A stretch of 64,000 nt of DNA from Streptomyces graminofaciens (GCF_030294945.1 NZ_AP018448.1:124001-188000); one strand, 5' to 3'; positions 43,283 through 52,895 are shown, counted from the first letter of the stretch. Translations and numbers: made by a program. Notes: generated by a model from the sequence alone, not told the origin.

Positions 43283-44221
43283 TCAGACCGGCGGGGCGAC
43301 GAAGACGCCGCGGTCGACGTCGTTGAAGGACTCCTTGGTGACCAGCTCGTTCATGGGGTTGGCCGTGCCCCACTGGTCGGTGACCTCGGGGTTCGAGAAG
43401 TCGTAGACGTGCGGGTGCCAGGTGTCCTCGTCCAGCAGCTCCAACTCCGTCGTGTACTCCACCGTGTTGCCGTGCGGGTCGAGGAAGTAGGTGAAGGTGT
43501 TGTCGCCCGCCATGTGCCGGCCCGGCCCCCAGATCTTGCGGGCGCCGGAGCGGATGACACGGCCGGAGCCGCGCATGTACTCGTCGATTCCGCGCATCTC
43601 GAAGGAGATGTGGTGCAGCGAGGTGTGCGGGCCCTTGGCGATGGCCATGGAGTGGTGCTGGTTGCTGATCCGCATGAAGTGCATGACGTCGCCGATGTGC
43701 GGATGGCCGAGCGTGTCGGAGAGGCGGAAGCCGAGGTGCTCCTCGTACCACGCCTTGGTCCTGTCCAGATCCGGCGAGTTGAGGACGACGTGCGACAGCT
43801 TGACCGGGATCGACTCCTTCTCCTCGATCTTGCGGTGCTGCCGCACCTCAACGTCGGCGGAGACCTCGATGGTGCGGCCGTCGACGTCGAAGAAGCGGAA
43901 GCCGTAACCGCCGCCCGGTGTTTCCACCTTGCCCGGCTGGGTGACCAGCTCGACACCCCCGGCGAGGAGTTGTTCGGCGAGCGTGTCCACGTCGGCCGGG
44001 CTCGCGGCACCGTAGGAGACGAGGTCGAGGCGCTTCTCGTCGGCCTTGCGCAGCCGGACGACGTACTGCTCGGGGCTGCCCTCGGCAGCGAGGAAGGAGA
44101 GGCCGGAGTCCGCGGCGACCTTGGTCAGGCCCCAGACTCCGGCGTAGAAGTCGAGTTGCTTGTCGTAGTCCGGCACGGCGAGGTCGACGTGGCGGAGGTG
44201 GGTGAGCAGGCGGTTACTCAT
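43283..44221 (-). CDS. Extradiol (catechol 2,3-) dioxygenase, VOC family
   Basis: 312 aa, two vicinal-oxygen-chelate modules. The first, non-catalytic one begins LRHVDLAVPDYDKQLDFYAG. The second holds the iron ligands: His in KLSHVVLNSPDL, His in TSLHHISFEMRG and Glu in GNTVEYTTELELL, together with the active-site His of SNQHHSMAIAKG. It cleaves a dihydroxylated aromatic ring next to the two hydroxyls. GAGGAGA precedes the ATG; it is 11 bp after the amidohydrolase stop. All catalytic residues are present. Confidence 0.92.
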   Translation of the reverse strand: MSNRLLTHLRHVDLAVPDYDKQLDFYAGVWGLTKVAADSGLSFLAAEGSPEQYVVRLRKADEKRLDLVSYGAASPADVDTLAEQLLAGGVELVTQPGKVETPGGGYGFRFFDVDGRTIEVSADVEVRQHRKIEEKESIPVKLSHVVLNSPDLDRTKAWYEEHLGFRLSDTLGHPHIGDVMHFMRISNQHHSMAIAKGPHTSLHHISFEMRGIDEYMRGSGRVIRSGARKIWGPGRHMAGDNTFTYFLDPHGNTVEYTTELELLDEDTWHPHVYDFSNPEVTDQWGTANPMNELVTKESFNDVDRGVFVAPPV

Positions 44222-44232
44222 GGGGGGTCTCC

Positions 44233-45243
44233 TCAGGCGAGGTTGAGCAGAGCGGCGGCGTTTCCGCCACGGACGGCGTGGAAGTCGGTGTCGGGCAGGT
44301 CCGCGGCGCGCAGCGCGCCGAGCGGGTCGTCGGTGCCCATGTCGAAGGGGAAGTCGGAACCGAGCAGGACCCGTTCCTGGCCGACCGCCCGCAGCAGCTC
44401 CCGCAGCACCTGGGGGTCGTGGACGAGGGAGTCGAAGTACAGCTGCTTCAGATAGCTGCTCGGTTCCCGCTCACACCCCCGGGCGTCGGGGCGGACCCGC
44501 CAGGCGTGGTCGGAGCGGCCGATGTGGGTGGGCAGGTAGCCGCCGGCGTGCGCCGCGATCAGCTTCAGGCCCGGATGACGGTCCAGGACGCCGGAGAAGA
44601 TCAGGTGGGAGAGGGCGACGGCGTTCTCGGTGGGCTGGCCGACGGTGTTGGACAGGTACCACTGGTCCAGGCGCTCGTCGAGGGTGCAGCCGAACGGGTG
44701 CAGGAAGAGGAGGGCGCCCGTCTCCTCCGCACGGGACCAGAGGGGTTCGTACGCCGGATCCGACAGCTCGCGGCCCGGCGCGTGCGAGGAGATCTCCACA
44801 CCCCTCAGTCCCTGGTCCAGGGCGTGGTCGAGCAGGCCGGCCGCGAGGCCGGGATGCTGGAGCGGCACCAGGCCCAGGCCGTGCAGCCGGTCGGGAGCCT
44901 TCGCACAGTGTGCGGCGATGCCCTCGTTGGCCAGCCGGCAGACCCCCTCGGCCAGTCGAGGTTCGGCCCAGTAGTGGTAGTGGGACGGCGAGGGGCTGAC
45001 CAGCTGGATGTCCACGCCCTGCGCGTCCATGGCCGCCAGGCGCACCGCGGCGTCCGTCAGCTTCGCCGCGCGGGCGCCGACCATCGGACCGTTCACGGTC
45101 AGGGCCGCCGGGCCGTTGCGGCGGGCGTCGAGGGCGCGGGCCTCGGCGAGACCGGGATGACCGGCGACGGTCTCCTCGATCTCCGGAAGCAGGAGGTGGG
45201 CGTGGACGTCGATGGTCGGCGCGGAGGATGCGGTGGGGGTCAC
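44233..45243 (-). CDS. Amidohydrolase-2 family (ACMSD-like) hydrolase/decarboxylase
   Basis: 336 aa from the GTG at 45243 overlapping the monooxygenase stop (GTGA). Metal motif DVHAHLL at the N-terminus, then HPFGCTLDERL, LIAAHAGGYLPTHIGRSDHA W and the final Asp in LLGSDFPFDMG. This is the amidohydrolase_2 family, which includes aminocarboxymuconate-semialdehyde decarboxylase and hydroxybenzoate decarboxylases. In this operon a decarboxylation of a ring acid or ring-cleavage product is likely. Confidence 0.9.
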   Translation of the reverse strand: MTPTASSAPTIDVHAHLLLPEIEETVAGHPGLAEARALDARRNGPAALTVNGPMVGARAAKLTDAAVRLAAMDAQGVDIQLVSPSPSHYHYWAEPRLAEGVCRLANEGIAAHCAKAPDRLHGLGLVPLQHPGLAAGLLDHALDQGLRGVEISSHAPGRELSDPAYEPLWSRAEETGALLFLHPFGCTLDERLDQWYLSNTVGQPTENAVALSHLIFSGVLDRHPGLKLIAAHAGGYLPTHIGRSDHAWRVRPDARGCEREPSSYLKQLYFDSLVHDPQVLRELLRAVGQERVLLGSDFPFDMGTDDPLGALRAADLPDTDFHAVRGGNAAALLNLA

Positions 45244-46403
45244 GGGCGCTCCTTGAGGAGGTTCATGGTGCGGCCGACCAGCCCGGCCATGTCGGCGTCG
45301 CGCACGCCGTCCAGCTGCCACTGGCCGATCTGCATGGACGCCGCGACGACGGTACGCACCCGGGGGATGCGGCGGTCGTGGTAGGCCTGGAACAGTTCGT
45401 CGCCCCAGGCCCGTCCACCGGTGAGCAGCTCGGCGAGGACGAGGGCGTCCTCCAGGGACATCGCCGCGCCCTGGGCCAGCGTGGGCGGGCAGCAGTGGAC
45501 GGCGTCGCCGACCAGCACGATCCGGCCCCGGTGCCAGGAGCCCTCGACCAGCAGGTGGTCGAACCAGGTGTAGTTGACCTTCTTCGGGTCGGTGATGTGC
45601 TCGGTGATCTCCGGCCAGACCCCGCCGTAGCTCTGCGCCAGGCGGCGCATCTCGTCGGCGTAGGTGGCCGGGTCGATGCGGTCGCGGTCGCGGCACCCTT
45701 CGACGACGTACGCGTAGATGGTGTTCTCGCTGGTGGGGCAGTATCCGGCGATGTAGGCGGGGCCGCCGTAGGCGAGGTCGGTGCGCGTCACGCTCTCGGG
45801 CCGCGGGGCGGCGATGCGCCAGATGGCCATGCCGGTCGGCTCGGGTTTGTCCGTGATGCCGACGGCGGCGCGGGTGGCGGAGTTGAGTCCGTCGGCGCCG
45901 ATCACCAGGTCGTAGCGGCTCTCGCTGCCGTCGCTGAAGCGCACCGACACGCCGTCGGCGTCCTGCTCCAGCGATTCGGCGGTGGTGCCCAGGCGAACGT
46001 CGGCGCCGCAGGCGCGGACCGCGTCGATGAGGATCTGCTGGAGCTGGGGGCGCTGCATGCCGAGGGTGGCGGGCAGGTCCTCCCCGCCGGTCCGGATGTC
46101 CTCGGCGACGAACAGGACGCTGCCGTCGGGGGTGGTCACGCCCAGCGAGCCGAAGGCGTATCCGGAGGCTTTCACCTGTTCCCACACGCCCAGTTCGCGC
46201 AGGACCCGCAGGGCGTTGCCCTGGAGGGTGATGCCGGAGCCGGTGGTGGCGTTCCAGTCCGGCCTGGCCTCGATCAGGTCGACGGCGATGCCGGCGCGGC
46301 GCAGCAGGATGGTGACGGCGTTGCCTGAGGCGCCCCCGCCGATGACCAGGACGGTGGGTGTGCCCCCGGCCGGAGGCTGGGAGTGAGTGCGGCTGTCAGC
46401 CAT
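45240..46403 (-). CDS. FAD-dependent aromatic monooxygenase
   Basis: 387 aa; GGAGG lies before the ATG at 46403. FAD fingerprint VLVIGGGASGNAVTILLRRA at the N-terminus, the DG motif YDLVIGADGLNSATRAAVG in the middle and GDAVHCCPPTLAQGAAMSLE DA at the end: class A flavoprotein hydroxylases of the salicylate/3-hydroxybenzoate hydroxylase group. It would install the second ring hydroxyl needed by the extradiol dioxygenase. The gene downstream is translationally coupled. Confidence 0.92.
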   Translation of the reverse strand: MADSRTHSQPPAGGTPTVLVIGGGASGNAVTILLRRAGIAVDLIEARPDWNATTGSGITLQGNALRVLRELGVWEQVKASGYAFGSLGVTTPDGSVLFVAEDIRTGGEDLPATLGMQRPQLQQILIDAVRACGADVRLGTTAESLEQDADGVSVRFSDGSESRYDLVIGADGLNSATRAAVGITDKPEPTGMAIWRIAAPRPESVTRTDLAYGGPAYIAGYCPTSENTIYAYVVEGCRDRDRIDPATYADEMRRLAQSYGGVWPEITEHITDPKKVNYTWFDHLLVEGSWHRGRIVLVGDAVHCCPPTLAQGAAMSLEDALVLAELLTGGRAWGDELFQAYHDRRIPRVRTVVAASMQIGQWQLDGVRDADMAGLVGRTMNLLKERP

Positions 46404-46555
46404 GTCGGGGATTCCTCCCGGGATCGGGCCGCGCGACTTCGGGCGGCGGGGGCTGCGGCTCGCCCGCTGCGAGTGCGGGCCAGAGGTGGGGACGGGGGTG
46501 CGGGCCGGATACGCCGCTGCTGTCCGGGGAACGGCACATCCGGCAGTAGTGCGTG

Positions 46556-47518
46556 TTACTTGACGGCGATCGGGTTGACCGGGGAGCCGACGGCTCCGGT
46601 GATGGGAAGAGGGGCGGCGGTGAGCCAGAACTCGTACACGCCGTCGTCGGCGCAGTCGGCGGCGAGTGCGTCGAGGTCCCACATCTCGCCGATCAGCAGG
46701 CCCATGTTGGGGATGACGACCTGGTGCAGCGGCTGGAAGGCGTGCTCGAACTCGTTGGGCCGCACCTCGAAGCCCCAGGTGTCGGTGGCGATGGCGGCGA
46801 TCTCGCAGCCGTGCAGCCAGCCGGCGGTGGTGAACGACAGGCCGGGCGCGGGACCGCCCGCGTAGTCGCCCCAGCCGTCCCGCCGAGCGCGGGCGAGATG
46901 TCCGGTGCGCACGAGGACGATGTCGCCGCGGCCGACGGTCACCCCGTGGGCCTCGGCGGTCTGCGAGAGATGCTCCTCGGTGATGGCGAACCCGTCGGAC
47001 AGCTCGCCGTCCGTGCCGACGACCAGGCCCACGTCGAGCAGCACGCCGCGGCCGGCGACGTACGGTGCCATGTGCTCGATGCCGGTGACGAGGTCGCCGT
47101 CGGAGGTGACGACCTGCTCGGCGGGCCGTCCGTTCCACGCCTTGCCGTGGTCGAAGATGTGGCCGAGTCCGTCCCACTGGGTGGAGCACTGCAGCGGCAT
47201 CGCGATCACGTCGTCCGCGCCGCCGATGCCGTGCGGGAAACCCTGGTTGCCCAGCGCCGCGTCGGTGCCCGTGTCGAGCATGGTGTGCACCGGGTTGGTC
47301 CGTCGGCGCCAGCCCTTCTGCGGGCCGTTCATGTCGAACCGCTGCGACAGCGAGAAGCTGGCGCCGCGGCGCACGAGCGCCGCGCCCTCGCGCCGCTTGG
47401 CCTCGTCGAGGAAGTTCACCGTACCGAGCACGTCGTCCTCACCCCAACGCCCCCAGTTGGAGTACGTCTTGGCGGCCTCGGCGATGGCGCCCTCCGGGTC
47501 GCGGCGGTCCGGGCTCAT
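46556..47518 (-). CDS. Cyclase-family (kynurenine-formamidase-like) metal hydrolase
   Basis: 320 aa. The family metal motif is changed to QCSTQWDGLGHIFDHGKAWN (usually HxGTHxDxxxH); GWLHGCEIAAIATDTWGFEV is also typical. The ATG overlaps the stop of the upstream FAH gene by four bases. Related proteins hydrolyse amides or lactones in aromatic catabolism. The 152-bp gap before the monooxygenase gene contains no other gene. Confidence 0.85.
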   Translation of the reverse strand: MSPDRRDPEGAIAEAAKTYSNWGRWGEDDVLGTVNFLDEAKRREGAALVRRGASFSLSQRFDMNGPQKGWRRRTNPVHTMLDTGTDAALGNQGFPHGIGGADDVIAMPLQCSTQWDGLGHIFDHGKAWNGRPAEQVVTSDGDLVTGIEHMAPYVAGRGVLLDVGLVVGTDGELSDGFAITEEHLSQTAEAHGVTVGRGDIVLVRTGHLARARRDGWGDYAGGPAPGLSFTTAGWLHGCEIAAIATDTWGFEVRPNEFEHAFQPLHQVVIPNMGLLIGEMWDLDALAADCADDGVYEFWLTAAPLPITGAVGSPVNPIAVK

Positions 47519-48498
47519 GCCGTTCCCCCTGCAACACAGCGGGTGCGCTGCACGCCCAGACCGGTGATGGAACCCTCCATGACGTCGCCGTCACGCAGCA
47601 GGCGTCCCCAGTGGATGCCGTTGCCGGCCGGGCTGCCGGTCAACACCAGATCGCCGGGAAGGAGTTGAGCGGTCTGGGAGGCGTACGACACCAACCGTGC
47701 GACCCCGAAGAGCATGTCCTTGGTGGACTCGTCCTGCATGGTCTCGCCGTTCAGCCTGAGCGTGACCCGCAGGTCAGCGGTGTCCGCGATCGACTCGGCA
47801 GGTACGAGCCACGGGCCGAGCGGCGTGAAACCGGGAGCGTTCTTGCTGCGCAGCCAGTCGGTACCGATGGCCTTCATGTCCCGGCGGAACACGGTGGCGC
47901 GGTCGGTGAGGTCGTTGGCGATGGTGTAGCCGGCGACGTACTCCAGGGCCTCCTCGGCCGTCACCTGGTAGGCGGGCTTGGCTATGACGGCCGCCAACTC
48001 CAGCTCCCAGTCCGGCTTTTCGGCCCAGGCGGGCAGGACGATGTCGTCGTAGGGGCCCGTGATCGCGCTGGGCAGGCCGATGAACACGTAGGGCAGGTCC
48101 TCGGCGGCCCGGCGGTCCATGACCGCGGCGATCTCCGCGCGTGCCTCCTCGACCGTGCGCGGGTCGTCCGGGGAGCGGTGGGCGATCTCCAGGTCGATCA
48201 CGTGCTGCCGGTAGTTGGCGCCGGACTGGAAGATCTGCCGCGGCTCGATGGGGGCGTGCACCCGCAGACCTTCCAGTGGCCGCCAGCCGAGGGCGTCGTC
48301 GTCCGCAAGGGCGTGCAGGAGAGGGAGGGTCTCCTCCCACCGCTCCACCACGGCGCGCAGACCCGATGGCGCCCAGTCCAGGGCACTGCGCAGATCGAGT
48401 ACCCGGTCTTCGGCCAGGAGGCCGGGAAAGGGCTCCCCGTTCCGAGCGGAGAAGGTGCCGAGCGCGAACGAGCCGGCAGGTTGCGCGAGCATTGCCAT
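47515..48498 (-). CDS. Fumarylacetoacetate-hydrolase-family protein (2)
   Basis: 327 aa; AGGAGG lies 8 bp before the ATG at 48498. FAH core: QIFQSGANYRQHVIDLEIAH, WELELAAVIAKPAYQVTAEE, IANDLTDRATVFRR, LLPGDLVLTGSPAGNGIHWG. First gene of the seven-gene operon, right next to the divergent LysR gene. It differs clearly from the second FAH protein of the operon, so the two probably act on different intermediates. Confidence 0.9.
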   Translation of the reverse strand: MAMLAQPAGSFALGTFSARNGEPFPGLLAEDRVLDLRSALDWAPSGLRAVVERWEETLPLLHALADDDALGWRPLEGLRVHAPIEPRQIFQSGANYRQHVIDLEIAHRSPDDPRTVEEARAEIAAVMDRRAAEDLPYVFIGLPSAITGPYDDIVLPAWAEKPDWELELAAVIAKPAYQVTAEEALEYVAGYTIANDLTDRATVFRRDMKAIGTDWLRSKNAPGFTPLGPWLVPAESIADTADLRVTLRLNGETMQDESTKDMLFGVARLVSYASQTAQLLPGDLVLTGSPAGNGIHWGRLLRDGDVMEGSITGLGVQRTRCVAGGTA

Positions 48499-48618
48499 CA
48501 GATTTCCTCCTGCTGGGTTGCGGTCTACTCTGGCCCCGATCGGCCAATCACGGAAATTGATCCTGTGGATGTGCCGAATCCATGGCATGGATGGCTCTCG
48601 CTGCTAGGTGGTTGCCCG
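48499..48618. promoter_or_regulatory. LysR-controlled divergent promoter region
   Basis: 120 bp between the catabolic operon and the LysR-type gene. At 48547-48561 ATCA-N7-TGAT forms a small interrupted dyad of the general LysR type. Such proteins normally bind here and activate the divergent operon when the pathway inducer is present. The exact site is a guess. Confidence 0.45.
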
Positions 48619-49602
48619 GTGAACCTGTCTCGACTCGACCTCAACCTGGTCCTCGCCCTTCGCGCGCTGCTGGAGGAGCGCAACGTCACCCGGGCCGGCG
48701 AGCGCATCGGCCTCAGCCAGCCGGCCATGAGCGCCGCCTTGTCCCGGCTGCGCCGCCATTTCGACGACGAACTGCTCGCCCGGACGGGCAACGCCTACGA
48801 GCTGACACCGCTCGGCGCCGCCCTGCGCGACCGCAGTGCCACCGCGTGCGACCTGCTGGAGCGGGTCTTCGCCAGCCAGGCCGACTTCGACCCGGCGGCG
48901 GAGAGCCGAGAGTTCACCCTCCTCGCCTCCGACTACGGGGCGGCCGTGTTCGGTGCCGCACTCGCCCGCACCCTGCACGAGGAGGCGCCCGGCATCCGGC
49001 TCACCTTCCAGCACCCGGTACCGTCCGTCGTGGACAACGCCGCCGCGGCGCTGAGCACCGTCGACGGACTGCTGATGCCGCACGGCGTCATCGACGGCTT
49101 GCCCGCCGTCGACCTCCACCAGGACCGCTGGCTGTTCCTGGTCGCCGACGATCATCCCGACATCGGTGACGAACTCACCCTGGACCAGCTGGGGCGTCTG
49201 CCCTGGGCCGTCTACCAGCGTCCCTACGACGCCCCGGCCGCCCGCCAGCTCAGCATGATAGGGATCAGTCCCCAGGTGGAGGTGTCCGTGCAGACCTTCC
49301 AGCTGCTGCCCCTCATGGTCGAGGGCACCCGTCGGATCGCGATGATCCAGGAGCGCCTGGCACACAAGGCGGTCCGTTCCGCCGCGGTGCGCGTCCTGCC
49401 CTGCCCCTTCGAGGCGGTACCGGTGCGGGAGGCGATGTGGTGGCACCCGGTGCATGCTCAGGACGCGGGCCACATCTGGCTGCGGCAGAAGGCCGCGGAG
49501 GTGGGCTCGACACTGACGGGCAACGGCTACGGCAAGGGCAGGAACCCGGGAAAGGCCGTGCCCGTCGACCGGAGCGCGGGGCTGCCGCCGGGCCGTCTCT
49601 GA
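48619..49602 (+). CDS. LysR-family transcriptional regulator
   Basis: 327 aa from the GTG at 48619 with AGGTGG upstream. N-terminal winged helix LNLVLALRALLEERNVTRAG, then ERIGLSQPAMSAALSRLRRH F, and a substrate-binding domain with RRIAMIQERLAHKA near the end. The NodD/LinR-like subgroup commonly regulates aromatic pathways. It is divergent from the seven-gene operon and probably its activator. A Gly/Asn-rich tail of about 35 residues extends past the usual domain. Confidence 0.92.
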   Translation: MNLSRLDLNLVLALRALLEERNVTRAGERIGLSQPAMSAALSRLRRHFDDELLARTGNAYELTPLGAALRDRSATACDLLERVFASQADFDPAAESREFTLLASDYGAAVFGAALARTLHEEAPGIRLTFQHPVPSVVDNAAAALSTVDGLLMPHGVIDGLPAVDLHQDRWLFLVADDHPDIGDELTLDQLGRLPWAVYQRPYDAPAARQLSMIGISPQVEVSVQTFQLLPLMVEGTRRIAMIQERLAHKAVRSAAVRVLPCPFEAVPVREAMWWHPVHAQDAGHIWLRQKAAEVGSTLTGNGYGKGRNPGKAVPVDRSAGLPPGRL

Positions 49603-49656
49603 CCGGACCCGGCGGCAGCCCGTGACCGACGAGCTCCCGGCGGTCGCCCTGGCCCC

Positions 49657-50925
49657 TCAGGCCCACTGCTCCGGCAACGGCCGGGGATCGACCGCGCCCA
49701 CCCGGCGGCGGGCCGCCCACAGCCCCGCCGCGACGAGGGCGGCGGCCAGCCCCAGCACGCCCACGGCACCGGCGAGACTGCCGACCGCGGACTCCCCGGC
49801 GAGCAGCACCAGCGGGCAGACGAACGCACCGCCGAAGAAGGCCGCCGTCCACAGCCCCGTGCCGCGGCCGCGGTCCTCGAACGCCAGGCGGGACATGGCA
49901 CTGGTGAGAAGGGCGGGCAGCAGCATGCCGGTGCCCACACAGTTGACGACCGCCCCGATGACCAGCAGCGGGGCGCTGTCCGCGAGGAACATCATCCCGA
50001 AGCCGACCGCGCAGACCGCGAGAACGACGGGCAGCATCGGGCCGGGAGCACGCTTGAGCCGGGCGAAGGTGACCGCTCCGCCCACGGTGGCGGCACTGGC
50101 GATCGCGGTGGCCAGTCCGATCGAGCCGGGGTTCTCCACCCCGAGGTCGTCAAGCAGGTACGACATCTCCACGGGGACGGTGTAGAAGACCATCGCCCCG
50201 AAGAAGGTGAGGGCGCAGATGCCCGCCAGCTGCCGCCAGGGGAACGAACGGCGGGCCTCCGCCTCGGCCGGAGTCTCGACGTCGGCCGCACGGGCCGCCG
50301 GGTTGGGCAGGGCCGTTGCCATCAGCGGGGCGAGCACCAGGCTCACCGCGTAGACCCAGAAGGGCACGCGCCAGCCCGCCGATCCGGCGGCGCCGCCGAG
50401 CACGAAGAAGACGGTGGCCGACGCGGAGGCGCACATGGTCTGCAGGGCGAGGTACCTCACCCGCTGATGACCGGAGTAGTAGTCACCGATCAGCGTCGTG
50501 CAGCACGTCATGATCGCGGCCTCGGCGACTCCCACCAGCGCGCGGCTGGCGATGATGCCGCCCAGCGAGTCCAGCCACAGCGGTGCCGTACCGAACAGCG
50601 CGTACAGGACGGTCGCGACGACCAGCAGGCGCTTGCGGCCCACCCGATCCACGATCACACCGGCGAACGGGGCCAGCAGCGCCAGCGCCAGCGCCGGGAC
50701 GGTCAGCGCGAGCGGCACCAGCGCCTTGGCCCCCGGGACCGACCCGAAGTGGTCCTGCATCCTCGGCAGCACGGGGGCGATCAGTACCGCCCCCAGGACC
50801 GGCAGACAGCTGCCCGCCATCAGAAGGGTCACCCGCAGCAGATGGGCCGGGCCCGACACGGCGGCGGCTGACGAAGCGGTGGCATCGATCGCGGCGGGAG
50901 GCTGCGGGGGCACGGAACCAGGCAT
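49657..50925 (-). CDS. MFS transporter
   Basis: 422 aa, about 12 hydrophobic segments beginning at residue 28. The MFS motif between helices 2 and 3 reads GVIVDRVGRKRLLVVATVLY. The N-terminal 25 residues are cytosolic and Pro/Ala-rich. It converges with the LysR gene (54-bp gap) and lies upstream of no catabolic gene on its strand. Probably imports the aromatic substrate or exports a toxic intermediate; the direction cannot be told from sequence. Confidence 0.88.
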   Translation of the reverse strand: MPGSVPPQPPAAIDATASSAAAVSGPAHLLRVTLLMAGSCLPVLGAVLIAPVLPRMQDHFGSVPGAKALVPLALTVPALALALLAPFAGVIVDRVGRKRLLVVATVLYALFGTAPLWLDSLGGIIASRALVGVAEAAIMTCCTTLIGDYYSGHQRVRYLALQTMCASASATVFFVLGGAAGSAGWRVPFWVYAVSLVLAPLMATALPNPAARAADVETPAEAEARRSFPWRQLAGICALTFFGAMVFYTVPVEMSYLLDDLGVENPGSIGLATAIASAATVGGAVTFARLKRAPGPMLPVVLAVCAVGFGMMFLADSAPLLVIGAVVNCVGTGMLLPALLTSAMSRLAFEDRGRGTGLWTAAFFGGAFVCPLVLLAGESAVGSLAGAVGVLGLAAALVAAGLWAARRRVGAVDPRPLPEQWA

Positions 50926-51502
50926 GGCGACTCCAGGGGATGGCGTAAGGGAGCGGGCATGCCTCACGGGCACCGACGGCCCGGCATGCTGGGGAACTTG
51001 CCCGCCGCATCCGGACAGCGGCGTGCGGTAGCGACGACTATGGGGGCGCCAAGGCGCCGGTGCCATCCCCAGCACAATCGGAATCCCGTATCCGGGTCAT
51101 CCACACGGTGGATGGGATGGGCAACCGTCACGCAGCCGGCAGACGTGCACAGCCGTCCTCATGCCGTCCTCATGCCGTCCTCACGCACGGCGTCGCGGCG
51201 GAACCGGTCCGAGCCAGCCGCTGGCCTCCGAGGCTTGTGCCGTTTCCTCCCGCTGTGGCTTTTCCTGGCGCTCGCGTTCGGCCTGTTCCGCCTGCCGCTC
51301 CACTTCGAGCGCCGGGTCTTGCAGTCGTCGCACAGGCGCGGGTGGCTGTACCCGCGGCCCCAGTCGACCGCTGATGCTGGCCTTCCACCGGTCGTCGGTG
51401 AACTTTTGTCCGCAGTCCGCGCACGCCCCGACGCCGAGCCTCGCGTTTGGCGGCTTCCTGCACGAGACGGCGTCACAGCAACTCGGTGGAGTGGAGCAAT
51501 TG
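50926..51502. other. Region with a frameshifted zinc-finger remnant
   Basis: On the minus strand about 51480-51194, VGACADCGQKFTDDRWKASI and, in the next frame, DWGRGYSHPRLCDDCKTRRS together form a CxxC...CxxC zinc finger typical of small Streptomyces plasmid proteins, split by a frameshift near 51375. The remaining downstream part is Glu/Arg-rich. No intact gene. Confidence 0.35.
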
Positions 51503-52519
51503 TCAAGACCTGTGGATGGGAGCCGCGCCGACCCAGCGGTGGTAGGCGTCCACGTCGACGTTGCTGCCGCACACGATGGTGACGACGTGTCGGCCGGCGA
51601 ACCGGTCGCGGTCTTCGAGGATCGCCGCGATGCCGAGCGCGGCCGAAGGTTCGACGACGAGGCCGGCGTGGTCGAGGAGCATCCGCATACCGGCGATGAT
51701 CGACGCCTCCTGGACCAGGACGGCGTCGTCAGCGACCAGGAGGAGGTCGTCCAGGACGGCCGGGATGGGACGCCGACCGGCGACGCCGTCAGCGATGGTG
51801 TCGGTCGAGTCGGTGGTGACGACGCGTCGTTGGCGCCACGAGTGTGTCAGCGCCGGTGCGCCCAGCGGCTGGACGCAGATCACCTCGACTTCGGGTGCCA
51901 ATGCCTTCACCACATGACCCACGCCGGTGGCCAGCGCCCCGCCGCCGAGAGCAATCAGGACGGTGTCGAACGACGGCGCGGTGTCCACCAGCTCCAGGCC
52001 GATGGTCGCCGCGCCCTCGCAGGTCTCGATGTCCAGGCTGTCTTCGACCAGCCGGATACCGTCGTACCGTGCGATGGCCGCCGCCCGCTCGCGAGCCATC
52101 TCGTGGTCGCCGTCCACCAGCTCCAACCCGGCGTCCAATGCGCGGATGCGATCAAGCTTGGCCCGAGTCGCGAAGCGGGATGCCACGACTGTGACGTCGA
52201 GCCCCCGGCCGCGACCGGACCACGCGAGGGCTTGGCCAAGGTTGCCCGCGCTCGCGCACACCGCGGCTCGCGAGGCATTGTCGGCCAGCAGGCTCGCGAC
52301 GACCTCGGTGCCGCGGGCCTTGAAGCTGCGGACCGGGTTCGCCGTTTCGAGCTTGATGCTCACCGTGCACCCGAGGCCGGGCTCCAGCGCCTCGCAGCGG
52401 TACAGCGGAGTGTCGAGAAAGACCGGGTCGATTACCCGGCGAGCCGCCCGGATCCGAGCAGTGTCGAGACGCGTCACCTGCACGACACAGCAGCGTAGCG
52501 CCACCGGCGCTGGTCCCAT
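51503..52519 (-). CDS. PLP-dependent threonine-dehydratase-like enzyme
   Basis: 338 aa as read from an ATG at 52519; GTG at 52477 (VTRLDTARIRAARRV) is an equally likely start. Fold-type II PLP enzyme: the cofactor Lys is in VRSFKARG, the phosphate-binding loop is GGGALATG, with SAGNLGQALAW and the late IVCGSNVDVDAYHRW. Threonine/serine dehydratase or a racemase is possible. The 5' region is bordered by an IS256 remnant, so the native promoter may be lost. Confidence 0.82.
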   Translation of the reverse strand: MGPAPVALRCCVVQVTRLDTARIRAARRVIDPVFLDTPLYRCEALEPGLGCTVSIKLETANPVRSFKARGTEVVASLLADNASRAAVCASAGNLGQALAWSGRGRGLDVTVVASRFATRAKLDRIRALDAGLELVDGDHEMARERAAAIARYDGIRLVEDSLDIETCEGAATIGLELVDTAPSFDTVLIALGGGALATGVGHVVKALAPEVEVICVQPLGAPALTHSWRQRRVVTTDSTDTIADGVAGRRPIPAVLDDLLLVADDAVLVQEASIIAGMRMLLDHAGLVVEPSAALGIAAILEDRDRFAGRHVVTIVCGSNVDVDAYHRWVGAAPIHRS

Positions 52520-52522
52520 GAG

Positions 52523-52895
52523 TAACTGTCAGGAGTTTCAGGTCGGTTGAGGTGTGTCACGCTGCGGCGGGTTCCTCGGGGCGTTCGACAAGGTGACCGT
52601 TGTCGAAGCGGGTGCCGGCCCGGACGAGGGCGACGAGGTGGGGTGCGGTACCGCGCGCCAGCGAGCCTGGGCGGACTCGACAAGCGTGAACACCATCGCC
52701 AGGGCGACGGCCGGACTCCCGCGCCCCTGGTGACCTTGGTCCGGAGTTTCACCGTGGAGAACGTCGACTCGATGGGGTTGGTCGTCCGCAGGTGGATCCA
52801 GTGCTCGGCGGGGAAGCCGTAGAACGCCAGCAGCTCGTCGGCCTCGTCGGTGATCTTCTTCACCGCTTTGGGCCACTTCGCGGGAAGGGCTGCCG
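52523..52895 (-). mobile_element. IS256-family transposase C-terminal remnant
   Basis: Reads KKITDEADELLAFYGFPAEH, then TTNPIESTFSTVKLRTKVTR GAG, followed by frameshifted ESAQARWRAV and VERPEEPAAA with a stop at 52557. The terminal repeat side is kept at 52523-52555. The rest of the element is missing; at 52895 it abuts the decayed IS5-type copy. Confidence 0.75.
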
